In this document: piece by piece, positions 44,705-53,398 of the stretch
How the letters are laid out: each line of letters begins with the position of its first letter
Position numbering within the stretch: the stretch's first letter is position 1
Notes under the pieces: model-generated
Database searches by the model: none
Told to the model about the DNA's origin: nothing
The model's input: only the letters and a program-made list of their open reading frames with translations
Translations under genes and position numbers: made by a program
NCBI RefSeq assembly: GCF_025345615.1
Contig: NZ_JAODWD010000001.1
Span: 623,304 to 687,303 of the forward strand
Reading direction: 5' to 3'
Length of the DNA stretch: 64,000 nt
Source of the DNA: Mycobacterium deserti
GTDB taxonomy: Bacteria; Actinomycetota; Actinomycetes; Mycobacteriales; Mycobacteriaceae

Positions 44705-45784
44705 TCAGGCGAGGCGCTCGCCCGTGTCCGGGTTGAACAGGTGCACGACGCCGTCCGGACGCTTGCGCAGCCGCACGGTGTCCGCCAGCTTGGGCGCCGT
44801 CCTCGGATTCGACCGCGCGACCATTTGCACACCGGAACCGGCGTGGGTGTAGACGTAGGCCTCGCTGCCGAGATCCTCGACAAGGTCGACCACGACTTCC
44901 ATGCCGCCGGAGTCGGCGATCTCCAGCTGCTCGGGCCGGATGCCCATCGTTACTTCTTGCAGACCCGCGTCGTGCAGCAGCGTGAGCTGATCGCGTTCGA
45001 GCGGGAGCGTGTCGTCGCCAACCTGCACGCCGTCGCTCGTGATCGGCAGCGTCACCAGGTTCATCGCCGGCGAACCGATGAAGCCCGCGACGAACGCGTT
45101 GGCCGGCTTGTCGTAGAGGTCGTTCGGCGCCGCGAACTGCTGCAGCTGGCCGTTGCGCAGCACCGCCACCCGGTCGCCCATCGTCATCGCCTCGACCTGA
45201 TCGTGCGTGACGTAAACGGTGGTGGTGCCGAGTCGTCGCTGCAGTGCGGCGATCTCGGTGCGAGTCTGCACGCGTAGCTTGGCGTCGAGGTTGGACAGCG
45301 GCTCGTCCATGCAGAACACCTGCGGCTCGCGCACGATCGCCCGTCCCATCGCCACGCGCTGGCGCTGACCGCCGGATAGCTTGCCGGGCTTGCGGTCCAG
45401 GAATTCGGTCAGGTCAAGCAGTTTCGCGGCATCCTCGACCTTGCGGCGGCGCTCGTCGGCGGACACCCCACGCAGCTTCAGGGCGAACCCCATGTTCTCG
45501 GCAACGGTCTTGTTCGGATAGAGCGCGTAGTTCTGAAACACCATCGCGATGTCGCGGTCCTTCGAGGCCACACCGGTCATGTCCTTGCCGCCGATTTCGA
45601 TGCTGCCCTCGTCGATGTCCTCGAGGCCGGCGAGCATGCGCAGCGCCGTGCTCTTACCCGAACCCGACGGCCCGACCAGCACGACGAACTCACCGTCGTC
45701 GATCTCGAGGTTGAGCGAGTCGACCGCGAGCTTGTCGGACCCCTCGTAGATGCACGAGGCGTTGCGGTAAGTGATTGTGGCCAT
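44705..45784 (-). CDS. Sugar/polyol ABC transporter ATPase (UgpC/MsiK type)
   Basis: 359 residues from the ATG at 45784, with a GAGGAG ribosome binding site; longer open frames upstream overlap the permease gene. The ATPase has Walker A GPSGSGKST, Q-loop VFQNYALYPNKTV, signature LSGGQRQRVAMGRAI, Walker B VFCMDEPLSNLDAKLR and H-loop VYVTHDQVEAMTMGDRVAV. The C-terminal regulatory domain (about 240-359) is of the MalK/UgpC class. Last gene of the transporter operon; because MsiK-type ATPases can serve several importers it may not be exclusive. Confidence 0.95.
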   Translation of the reverse strand: MATITYRNASCIYEGSDKLAVDSLNLEIDDGEFVVLVGPSGSGKSTALRMLAGLEDIDEGSIEIGGKDMTGVASKDRDIAMVFQNYALYPNKTVAENMGFALKLRGVSADERRRKVEDAAKLLDLTEFLDRKPGKLSGGQRQRVAMGRAIVREPQVFCMDEPLSNLDAKLRVQTRTEIAALQRRLGTTTVYVTHDQVEAMTMGDRVAVLRNGQLQQFAAPNDLYDKPANAFVAGFIGSPAMNLVTLPITSDGVQVGDDTLPLERDQLTLLHDAGLQEVTMGIRPEQLEIADSGGMEVVVDLVEDLGSEAYVYTHAGSGVQMVARSNPRTAPKLADTVRLRKRPDGVVHLFNPDTGERLA

Positions 45785-45798
45785 TGCGATTTGCTCCT

Positions 45799-46641
45799 CT
45801 ACTTGATGGCGCCGAAGGACAGTCCACGAACCAGCTTGTTCTGGGCGACCCAGCCCGCCAGAACCACCGGTAGCGCGGCCATCGTCGCCGCCGCGCACAG
45901 CTTGGCCCAGTACAGGCCCTCACCCGCTATGAAGCCGACGAGGAACACCGGCATGGTCTGCGCCTGCACAGCGGTGAGGCTGACTGCAAAGAAGAACTCG
46001 TTCCAGGCGAAGATCACACAGATCAGCGCGGTCGCCGCGATCCCGGGTGACACGAGCGGCAGGATCACCTCCCGCGCCGAACGCCACAGGCTCGCGCCGT
46101 CCAGACTTGCGGCCTCGAGCAGTTCGCCCGGCACCTCGAGGAAGAACGATCGCATCATCCATATCGCCACCGGCAGGTTCATCGCCGTGTAGAGGATGAT
46201 GAGTGCCCAGATGTTGTCCAGCAGGCCGATATTGGACACGATCACGTACAGCGGGATGATCACCGCCACCACGGGCAGCATCTTGGTGCTCATGAAGAAG
46301 AACAGCGCGTCCTGGGTCTTGCGCACCGGCCGCAGCGACAACGCGAACGCCGCCGGAACGCCAAGCGCCAACACAATGATCGTCGATACCGTCGTGGCGA
46401 ACAACGAGTTGAGCAGACCGGTGCCGACACCCTGGTCGAACACCGCCTTGAACTCGTCGAGTGTGGGGGTGAACACGATCTTGGGTGTGGTGGTGTACGC
46501 GTCGACCTCCTTCTTGAAGGCCGTCAGTACCATCCAGAACACCGGGAAGAAGAATCCGAGTCCGACGATCCAGGCGACGACACCCCATGGGTCGAATTTG
46601 CGGCGCTTACCCGTGCTCGCGGGTGTAGTGGTGGTGCTCAT
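45799..46641 (-). CDS. Carbohydrate ABC transporter permease (MalG/UgpE type)
   Basis: 280 residues from the ATG at 46641, with six membrane segments and the coupling-helix motif EAASLDGASLWRSAREVILPLVSPGIAATALICVIFAWNEFFFA. The start overlaps the stop of the partner permease by one base (TGATG), so the two are translationally coupled. By context (mannitol dehydrogenase, fructokinase and SorC regulator next door), the substrate is likely a polyol such as mannitol or sorbitol. Confidence 0.93.
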   Translation of the reverse strand: MSTTTTPASTGKRRKFDPWGVVAWIVGLGFFFPVFWMVLTAFKKEVDAYTTTPKIVFTPTLDEFKAVFDQGVGTGLLNSLFATTVSTIIVLALGVPAAFALSLRPVRKTQDALFFFMSTKMLPVVAVIIPLYVIVSNIGLLDNIWALIILYTAMNLPVAIWMMRSFFLEVPGELLEAASLDGASLWRSAREVILPLVSPGIAATALICVIFAWNEFFFAVSLTAVQAQTMPVFLVGFIAGEGLYWAKLCAAATMAALPVVLAGWVAQNKLVRGLSFGAIK

Positions 46642-47606
46642 CAGGCCGCCTCCTCCTTGCCGGAAAACGATTTGAAGATCAGGCGCAAGGCGAAGCTGGC
46701 GATGATCATCGTGAAGATCACGACGACCACGCCCATCGCGGCGGCCTGACCGATGTCGAAGCCGAGGAACGCGCGCTGATAGATGTAGAACGGCAGGTTC
46801 GCGCTGGCGGTACCCGGCCCGCCCTGCGTCATCATGTAGATCTGGTCGAAGGTGTTGACGAGGTAGATCGCCCCCAGCACCGTGCCCAGTTCGATGAATC
46901 GCCGTAGGTGCGGAAGCGTCAACTCGCGGAAGATCTGGAACGCTCCCGCACCGTCGACTCGACCGGCCTCCAGGATGTCGCGAGGCATCGACTGAAGGCC
47001 GGCGAGAATGAGCAGCATCATGAATGGGGTCCACTGCCAGACCAGAGCGACGATGACCGAGCTCAACGGGAAGCTGCTGACGAAATCAATTCCCTCGCCG
47101 GGGATTATCCAGTTCACGATGCCGAATACGGGATCGAGCATTGCCGTCTTCCACATCAGCGCTCCGGCAACGGGTGTCACGAGGAACGGCGTGATCAGCA
47201 GTGTGCGCACGACGCCTCGGCCGAGGAATGCCCGGTCCAACAACAGGGCAAGCAGCAGACCGAGCACCACCGAGATCAGTACGGTGGCCACGATGATCCA
47301 CACGGTGTTGAGCGCCACCTGCCAGAACGTCCCGTCGCCGACCACGTCGATGTAGTTCTGCAGGCCGACGAACTCACTTGACCCGGGCCGCACCAGGTTC
47401 CACGACAAGGTCGAGTAGTACAGGGTGAACAGGAAGGGAATCTGCGTGACGATGATCATGAAGATCAACGCGGGCAGCAGCGGCCCGCGCCTGCGCCACC
47501 CCTCGGCGCGGGACACCCCGGCGTCCTGGTTGTCCTTGATGCGCGCGACGTGCTCGGCTTGCGTCTCGACGACTCGGCGCTCTCCGCCGATCTGACTCGT
47601 TGTCAT
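46641..47606 (-). CDS. Carbohydrate ABC transporter permease (MalF/UgpA type)
   Basis: 321 residues. A cytoplasmic N-terminus of about 38 residues (RVVETQAEHVARIKDNQDAG) precedes six membrane segments (LLPALIFMIIVTQIPFLFTLYYS and onward). The EAA-type loop (LEAGRVDGAGAFQIFRELTLPHLRRFIELG) contacts the ATPase. Overlaps the solute-binding gene stop by ATGA, and the second permease by one base. Pairs with the downstream permease to form the polyol importer pore. Confidence 0.93.
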   Translation of the reverse strand: MTTSQIGGERRVVETQAEHVARIKDNQDAGVSRAEGWRRRGPLLPALIFMIIVTQIPFLFTLYYSTLSWNLVRPGSSEFVGLQNYIDVVGDGTFWQVALNTVWIIVATVLISVVLGLLLALLLDRAFLGRGVVRTLLITPFLVTPVAGALMWKTAMLDPVFGIVNWIIPGEGIDFVSSFPLSSVIVALVWQWTPFMMLLILAGLQSMPRDILEAGRVDGAGAFQIFRELTLPHLRRFIELGTVLGAIYLVNTFDQIYMMTQGGPGTASANLPFYIYQRAFLGFDIGQAAAMGVVVVIFTMIIASFALRLIFKSFSGKEEAA

Positions 47607-48952
47607 GACTGCTCCTGGTAGGTCCGGCCGACGACCTCGGCGTACTGCTGTGACTGCTCGAGCGCCTCGTCCACCGACTTCTGCCCGGCGATCGCCGCGC
47701 TGATCTGCTGACTCACCCGGGTGCCGAGATCCTGGAACTCCGGGATGGCCAGGAACTGAATCCCGGTGTACGGCACGGGCTGCACTGTCGGTTTGAGCGG
47801 ATCCGCACCCTCGATGGAGTCGAGCGTCTCCCGTGCGTAGGCCTTCGACGCTTCCTGATACTGAGGGATCTGGTATGTCGATAGCCTGCTGCCCGGCGGC
47901 ACCCGGGCCCAGCCCAGTTCCTCACCGACCAGCTTGATGTAGTCCTTGTCAGTCATCCAGGAGATGAATTTCCAGGCCGCATCCTTCTTGTCGCTGCTCT
48001 TCGGGATACCCAGCGCCCAGGTGTAGAGCCAGCCGGAGTTGGGCTTCTCCACCATCGGCGCCATCGCGTAACCGACCTTGCCGACGACAGTGGACGACGC
48101 CGGATCCTCCACTGTCGAGACAGCTGAGGTGGCGTCGTACCACATCGCCGCGCGCCCCTGCGAGAACTGTGTGGCGCATTCGCTGAATCCGCTTGCCGCC
48201 GCGCCGGGTTCGCCGTATTCGCGGACCGTGTTGACGTAGAACTGGACCGCTCTCTTGACCTCGGGACTGGTCAGCTGCGCATTCCAGTTCTCGTCAAACC
48301 AGCGGCCGCCGAAGGTGTTGATCACGGTGTCGAGGGGGGCCAGGACCTCGCCCCAGCCGGGCTTGCCGCGCAGGCAGATGCCGACCATGTCGGGTCCGTT
48401 GAGCTTGGCGGCCGCATCGGCGACCTGTTGCCAGGTCGGGGTGCGGGACAGGGTGATGCCGGCCTGCTCGAGCAGGTCCTTGCGGTACATCAGGAACGAC
48501 GACTCGCCGTAGAACGGCACCGAGTACATGTCGCCTTCGTACGACAGCGATTGCCGCAGCGACGGGATGAAGTCGTTCTGGTCATATCCCGGTGTCTCAT
48601 TGATGTTTTCGGAGAGGTTGACCAGCCAGTCGTTCTCGGCCCACTGCGGCGTCTCGTAGTTGCTGATCATCACGACGTCGAACTCGCCGCCACCCATCGC
48701 GGTGGACGCGGTGATCTTCGCGCGGGCCTGGTTCTCCGACAGCGTCACGAACCGCAGCTTGATGTCCGGGTTGGCTTCCTCGAACTTCGACGACAACTCG
48801 CGGGCGTCGGTCATCTGAGAGTTCGACACCATGGCGATGGTGACGGTGTTGGCGGTGGCACCCAGAGTGCCTGCCCCGGCACAGCCGGCGGTCAGCGTCA
48901 GGCCGATTGCCGCGGCACACCCGGCCAGTCTTCGTATCGCTTTCACTGCCAT
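47603..48952 (-). CDS. Extracellular polyol/sugar-binding lipoprotein
   Basis: 449 residues from the ATG at 48952. A signal with lipobox (LTLTAGC, Cys about residue 24) tethers it to the membrane outside. The mature domain is a type 1 solute-binding protein: VTIAMVSNSQMTDARELSSKFEEANPDIKLRFVTLSENQARAKITASTAMGGGEFDVVMISNYETPQWAENDWLVNLSENIN. Polyol specificity is inferred from neighbours and from general similarity to Smo-type proteins. It starts eight bases after the SorC regulator stop. Confidence 0.92.
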   Translation of the reverse strand: MAVKAIRRLAGCAAAIGLTLTAGCAGAGTLGATANTVTIAMVSNSQMTDARELSSKFEEANPDIKLRFVTLSENQARAKITASTAMGGGEFDVVMISNYETPQWAENDWLVNLSENINETPGYDQNDFIPSLRQSLSYEGDMYSVPFYGESSFLMYRKDLLEQAGITLSRTPTWQQVADAAAKLNGPDMVGICLRGKPGWGEVLAPLDTVINTFGGRWFDENWNAQLTSPEVKRAVQFYVNTVREYGEPGAAASGFSECATQFSQGRAAMWYDATSAVSTVEDPASSTVVGKVGYAMAPMVEKPNSGWLYTWALGIPKSSDKKDAAWKFISWMTDKDYIKLVGEELGWARVPPGSRLSTYQIPQYQEASKAYARETLDSIEGADPLKPTVQPVPYTGIQFLAIPEFQDLGTRVSQQISAAIAGQKSVDEALEQSQQYAEVVGRTYQEQS

Positions 48953-48960
48953 ATCACCTT

Positions 48961-49974
48961 TCACTGCGCCAACAACCAACGGGCACAATCGATGTCACAT
49001 ACGAGAAGCCTTGCCAACCGGCCGCGCAGCGCCCCGAGAGTGGCGGGGTACTTGGTGCTTCCACTGGAGATCAGGATGGTCTTGCGGCATTTGCGGACGT
49101 CTTCGAGTGGAACGGAGACCGCACGCTGCTGAAGTTCGGTGTTGACAGGCGTGCCGTTCCCGTCGAAGAACCGGCCACCGATTTCGCCGACTGCGCCGAG
49201 CGACACAAGTTCGTCCAGCATCCGGGTGTCGAGGTAGCTGCCTTCGAAAAGCGTCGTGGACGTCGACACCGCGCCGACGCCGAACAGCATGACGTCCGCG
49301 CGCCTGCCCGCCTCCAGGGTTCGGGAGATCACCGAGTCGCTGCGCATGGAGGCCACCGTCGACGGATCGGCATACAGCGGCGCGGGCAACCGAATCGTGG
49401 TGGCGCGCAGCACATCGGCACAGCGACTCAGGATGAACTCAGTGCCGGTCTGATAGGCCGCGGTTGACATGGCCCCGTCCAACTGGACGACCACGCGGCA
49501 GCTCGCCACACCCGGCGTCAGCGCATGCGCGACCGCCACTTGCTCTGGCCCCCAGGTGAATCCGAGGACGTCGTCGGCCGTGAGTCGCCGCATCAGAAGG
49601 GCCGCCGCGGCGCGTCCGACGCTCGCGAACGCGGCCGGTCGGCCCGGCGCGCCGACATCGATGCCGTGCCCGGCCACCACCGCCTCGGTCAGCCCGAAAC
49701 GCTGCTCGAGTTCGCGTTCCTCGTCGGCGTGCAAGTCGTCGCGCAAGTCCGCAGGTACGGCCACCTCGATTCGCACCAGACCCTTGGCCTTCGCCCGGGC
49801 GACCAACCGGCCCGCGGTCGGACGGGAGACGCCGAGTCTGGCGGCGATCTCGGCCTGTGTCAGCCCGTCGAGGTAGTAGAGCGTCGCCGCCCGGAGGGCC
49901 AGACGTAGATCCTCCGACGCACGGTTCTGCGGCCCGACCGGGCCGGCGACCTTGCCGTTCGTCGATGCCGTCAC
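48961..49974 (-). CDS. SorC/DeoR-type sugar-binding transcriptional regulator
   Basis: 337 residues from the GTG at 49974; an ATG at 50004 is in frame but lies inside the palindrome at 49998-50011, so I prefer the GTG. The HTH is YYLDGLTQAEIAARLGVSRPTAGRLVARAKAKGLVRIEV; the C-terminal 260 residues are the sugar-binding domain (GLTEAVVAGHGID, ASVGRAAAALLMRRLTADDVLGFTWG). It should sense a phosphorylated sugar or polyol and control both the transporter operon it leads and the divergent dehydrogenase-kinase-ku unit. Confidence 0.9.
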   Translation of the reverse strand: MTASTNGKVAGPVGPQNRASEDLRLALRAATLYYLDGLTQAEIAARLGVSRPTAGRLVARAKAKGLVRIEVAVPADLRDDLHADEERELEQRFGLTEAVVAGHGIDVGAPGRPAAFASVGRAAAALLMRRLTADDVLGFTWGPEQVAVAHALTPGVASCRVVVQLDGAMSTAAYQTGTEFILSRCADVLRATTIRLPAPLYADPSTVASMRSDSVISRTLEAGRRADVMLFGVGAVSTSTTLFEGSYLDTRMLDELVSLGAVGEIGGRFFDGNGTPVNTELQQRAVSVPLEDVRKCRKTILISSGSTKYPATLGALRGRLARLLVCDIDCARWLLAQ

Positions 49975-49997
49975 AGATCCCGCCTGTCTCGATCTGG

Positions 49998-50031
49998 TGA
50001 GCATATGCTCAGGGGTGCGAGTAGATGCTCA
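49998..50031. promoter_or_regulatory. SorC operator region of the divergent polyol operons
   Basis: TGAGCATATGCTCA (49998-50011) is a perfect 14-base palindrome, and a further half-site ATGCTCA recurs at 50025-50031, 20 bases from the equivalent half-site (two helical turns). It sits between the SorC regulator and the mannitol dehydrogenase gene and probably serves both directions. Confidence 0.75.
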
Positions 50032-50115
50032 TCACGCTAGCATGGGTGGTGTGACGCACACAACACTCTTGCTCCGCGCCGCGCGAACCCGCCAGGCGGA
50101 TGGCGCCGCGGGGTC

Positions 50116-51534
50116 ATGAGGCTCGACAACTCGACCCTGGCGCAGCTATCCGTCGACAAGCCCACCTACAATCGCGACGAAATCACCGTCGGTATAGTGC
50201 ATTTCGGTGTCGGCGGCTTCCACCGCGCGCACCAGGCGATGTATCTCGACCGACTGATGGAGCGGGGCCTGGCCAACGAGTGGGGCATCTGCGGTGTCGG
50301 CGTGATGCCGGCCGATCGAAAGATGGCCGACGTGATGTCCACCCAGGACAACCTGTACACGCTGCTGTTGGAGAACCCCGACGGCACCCGCAACGCACGG
50401 GTGATCGGTTCGATCGTCGACTACCGCTACGCCCCCGATGATCCCGAAGCGGTCGTCGAGTTGATGGCGGCACCCAGCACGCGGATCATCTCGCTCACCA
50501 TCACCGAAGGCGGTTACAACATCGAGGGGCTGGGTGACGGCACCAACGTCTTCGGTTTGGTCGCCGAAGCACTCGCCCGCCGCCGCGAGCGCGGAGCGAC
50601 CTCGCCGACGATCGTGTCGTGCGACAACATCGAGGGCAACGGGGAGGTCGCGCGCCACGCGTTCACCGCCTACGCCGACCGGTTGCATCCCGGCCTCGGT
50701 GATTGGATGCGCACCCATACCCGGTTCCCGAACTCGATGGTGGACCGCATCACGCCGGTCACCACACCCGAGGTCGTCGAGGCGGTGAGGGGCGAGTTCG
50801 GTGTCGACGACCGATGGCCCGTGGCGGCCGAACCGTTCACCTCATGGGTGCTCGAAGATGACTTCAGCGACGGCCGTCCTCCTCTGGAGAAGGTTGACGT
50901 GCTGCTGGTCGACGACGTCACGCCGTACGAGCTGATGAAGTTGCGGCTGCTCAACGCCAGCCACCAGAGTCTCTGCTATTTCGCCTATCTCGCGGGCTAC
51001 CGGCTGGTGCACGACGCCGCGGGCGACCCGCTGTTCGCCGAGTTCCTGCGGCAGTACATGGACGCCGAGGCGACGCCGACGCTCAAGCCGGTGCCGGGCA
51101 TCGACCTGCCGGACTACAAGCGCACGCTGATCGAGCGGTTCGCCAACCCCGGCGTCAAGGACACGATCACCCGGTTGTGCTTCGCCTCGTCGGACCGCAT
51201 CCCGAAGTGGCTGCTACCCGTCGTCCGCGAGAACCTCAGGACCGGCGCGCCCGTACGGCTGTCCGCAGCCACCGTCGCCAGTTGGGCGCGCTACGCCGAG
51301 GGCGTCGACGAGCACGGCGAGCCGATCGACGTGCAGGACCAGCTCGCCGACACTCTCGTGCCGCTGGCTCGCTCGCAGCGCGAGAATCCGACCGCGTTCA
51401 TCGAGAACACTTCCCTGTTCGGCGATCTGGCGAGCCAGCCGAGATTCGTCGACGCGTATGTGTGGGCGCTGGAGTCGCTGCACCGAGACGGCGCTCGCAC
51501 GACCTTGGAGACCCTGGTGAAGGAGACGCCGTGA
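50116..51534 (+). CDS. Mannitol dehydrogenase family polyol 2-dehydrogenase
   Basis: 472 residues. It starts with the cofactor-binding ITVGIVHFGVGGFHRAHQAMYLDRLM. The catalytic cluster of the family (Lys, Asn, His) is in YELMKLRLLNASHQSLCYFAYLAGY. It oxidises a polyol such as D-mannitol or D-arabinitol to the ketose with NAD+. First gene of the operon; its TGA overlaps the GTG of the kinase gene. Exact substrate cannot be decided from sequence. Confidence 0.93.
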   Translation: MRLDNSTLAQLSVDKPTYNRDEITVGIVHFGVGGFHRAHQAMYLDRLMERGLANEWGICGVGVMPADRKMADVMSTQDNLYTLLLENPDGTRNARVIGSIVDYRYAPDDPEAVVELMAAPSTRIISLTITEGGYNIEGLGDGTNVFGLVAEALARRRERGATSPTIVSCDNIEGNGEVARHAFTAYADRLHPGLGDWMRTHTRFPNSMVDRITPVTTPEVVEAVRGEFGVDDRWPVAAEPFTSWVLEDDFSDGRPPLEKVDVLLVDDVTPYELMKLRLLNASHQSLCYFAYLAGYRLVHDAAGDPLFAEFLRQYMDAEATPTLKPVPGIDLPDYKRTLIERFANPGVKDTITRLCFASSDRIPKWLLPVVRENLRTGAPVRLSAATVASWARYAEGVDEHGEPIDVQDQLADTLVPLARSQRENPTAFIENTSLFGDLASQPRFVDAYVWALESLHRDGARTTLETLVKETP

Positions 51535-52463
51535 GAGCACTGGTCATCGGCGAGGCGTTGATCGACATCGTCGAACGCGAGGGAGCCTCGAGCACCGAGC
51601 ACGTCGGCGGCAGCCCGCTCAACGTCGCGGTCGGGCTCGCCCGGCTGGGCCGCGAGGTCGACTTCCTCACCCACATCGCGAAGGACGAGCGTGGTCGGCG
51701 CATCGTCGAGTATGTCGAAGCGTCCGGCGCGCAACTGGTTTCGGGCAGCACGAGTGCGAAGCGCACACCAACGGCGGTAGCGACGCTCGACGCAAGCGGA
51801 TCAGCGCAGTACGTCTTCGACATCGATTGGCAGCTGACCGGAACCCCAGAGGTGGCGCCGCCGCTGGTCGCGCACACCGGATCGATCGCCACGGTCCTGG
51901 AGCCGGGGTGCCGGGCCGCCGCTGCACTGCTCGACGCGTACCACCCGTCGGCGACCATCACATTTGACCCGAATGTGCGGCCCGCCCTGATCGAGAACGG
52001 CGACGCGGCCCGCGGTCGGATCGAGCGGCTGGTCGAGCGCGCGGACGTCGTCAAGGTCAGTGACGAGGATCTGCGCTGGATCGACCCGGACCATTCGCCG
52101 AAGCAGATCGCCCGCACGTGGCTGAGCCTCGGCCCGTCGATCGTCGCGGTGACGATGGGCGACCGGGGGTCGTTCGCGCTGTGCGCCGCAGGCATGGCGC
52201 AGGCGCCGGCCCGACAGGTTCAGGTCATCGACACGCTGGGCGCCGGCGACGCGTTCATGACCGGACTGATCGACGCCCTGTGGTCGGCGAACCTGCTGGG
52301 TGCCGGGCAGCGTCGTGACCTGGCAAAAATCAGCATCGAGGTCTTGAACGCCGCCCTTGCGACCGCCGCGCTCTCGTCGGCGCTGACCGTCGCCCGCGCC
52401 GGTGCCGACCTGCCGGATCGCACTACCCGCGACGCGGCGGCCCGATCCGCCATACTGGGCTAA
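51531..52463 (+). CDS. PfkB-family carbohydrate kinase (fructokinase-like)
   Basis: 310 residues from the GTG at 51531, which overlaps the dehydrogenase stop (GTGA); the longer open frame upstream has no similarity. Ribokinase-family signatures: GEALIDIVEREGASSTEHVGGSPLNVAVGLARLG and, near the C-terminus, IDTLGAGDAFMTGLIDAL with the catalytic Asp and anion hole. It should phosphorylate the ketose made by the dehydrogenase, giving fructose-6-phosphate if the ketose is fructose. The TAA overlaps the ATG of ku by one base (TAATG). Confidence 0.93.
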   Translation: MRALVIGEALIDIVEREGASSTEHVGGSPLNVAVGLARLGREVDFLTHIAKDERGRRIVEYVEASGAQLVSGSTSAKRTPTAVATLDASGSAQYVFDIDWQLTGTPEVAPPLVAHTGSIATVLEPGCRAAAALLDAYHPSATITFDPNVRPALIENGDAARGRIERLVERADVVKVSDEDLRWIDPDHSPKQIARTWLSLGPSIVAVTMGDRGSFALCAAGMAQAPARQVQVIDTLGAGDAFMTGLIDALWSANLLGAGQRRDLAKISIEVLNAALATAALSSALTVARAGADLPDRTTRDAAARSAILG

Positions 52464-53395
52464 TGCGCTCCATATGGAAGGGTTCGATCGCCTTCGGCCT
52501 GGTGAACGTCCCGGTCAAGGTCTACAGCGCCACCGAGGACCACGACATCAAGTTCCACCAGGTCCACGCCAAGGACAACGGGCGCATCCGCTACAAGCGG
52601 GTTTGCGAGGTGTGCGGTGAGGTGGTCGAGTACCGCGACATCGCGAAGGCGTTCGAGTCCGACGACGGCCAGACGGTGATCATCACCGATGAGGACATCG
52701 CGACGCTCCCGGAGGAACGCAGCCGCGAGATCGAGGTGATGGAGTTCGTCCCCCGCGACGACATCGATCCGATGATGTACGACAAGAGCTACTTCCTGGA
52801 GCCCGACGGCAAATCGTCGAAATCCTATGTGCTGTTGACCAGGACGCTGAAGGAGACGGACCGGGTCGCCATCGTGCACTTCGCGCTGCGCAACAAGACC
52901 CGCCTCGCCGCATTGCGCGTGCAGGACTTCAGTAAGCGCGACGTGATGATCGTCCAGACGCTGCTGTGGCCCGACGAGATCCGCGACCCCGACTTCCCCG
53001 TGCTGGACAAGGAAGTCGACGTCAAGCCGGCGGAGCTGAAGATGGCGAGCCAGGTGGTCGAGTCGATGACCGACGACTTCAACCCCGATCGCTATCACGA
53101 CGACTATCAGGAACAGCTGCACGAGCTGGTGCAGGCGAAACTCGAAGGCGGCGAGGCGTTCACCACTGAAGAGCAGCCGCAGGAACTCGACGAGACCGAA
53201 GACGTCTCGGACCTCCTGGCCAAGCTCGAGGCCAGCGTGAAGGCACGGCGCGAAGGTCGCGGTTCGAGTGGTTCCGGCGACGGCGACAAGCCGGCCAAGA
53301 AGGCAGCGTCGAAGAAGGCCCCGGCCAAGAAGTCGGCCGCGAAGAAGACGCCCGCCAAGAAGGCAGCGTCGAAGAAGGCCGCCGCCAAGAAGTAA
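52463..53395 (+). CDS. ku: Non-homologous end-joining protein Ku
   Basis: 310 residues. The DNA-binding core (1-255) is standard bacterial Ku: MRSIWKGSIAFGLVNVPVKVYSATEDHDIKFHQVHAKDNGRIRYKRVCEVCGEVVEYRDIAKAFE, EVMEFVPRDDIDPMMYDKSYFLEPD. The last 45 residues are a Lys/Ala-rich tail (KPAKKAASKKAPAKKSAAKK type repeats), longer than in M. tuberculosis Ku and known in environmental mycobacteria to aid DNA binding. It starts on the last base of the kinase stop, so it is translated with the polyol catabolic genes. Partner of LigD. Confidence 0.97.
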   Translation: MRSIWKGSIAFGLVNVPVKVYSATEDHDIKFHQVHAKDNGRIRYKRVCEVCGEVVEYRDIAKAFESDDGQTVIITDEDIATLPEERSREIEVMEFVPRDDIDPMMYDKSYFLEPDGKSSKSYVLLTRTLKETDRVAIVHFALRNKTRLAALRVQDFSKRDVMIVQTLLWPDEIRDPDFPVLDKEVDVKPAELKMASQVVESMTDDFNPDRYHDDYQEQLHELVQAKLEGGEAFTTEEQPQELDETEDVSDLLAKLEASVKARREGRGSSGSGDGDKPAKKAASKKAPAKKSAAKKTPAKKAASKKAAAKK

Positions 53396-53398
53396 CGG

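Noticed and set aside
53280-53395. Short direct repeats resembling a repeat array
   Set aside because: They encode the Lys/Ala tail of Ku in frame and have no spacers, so not CRISPR.
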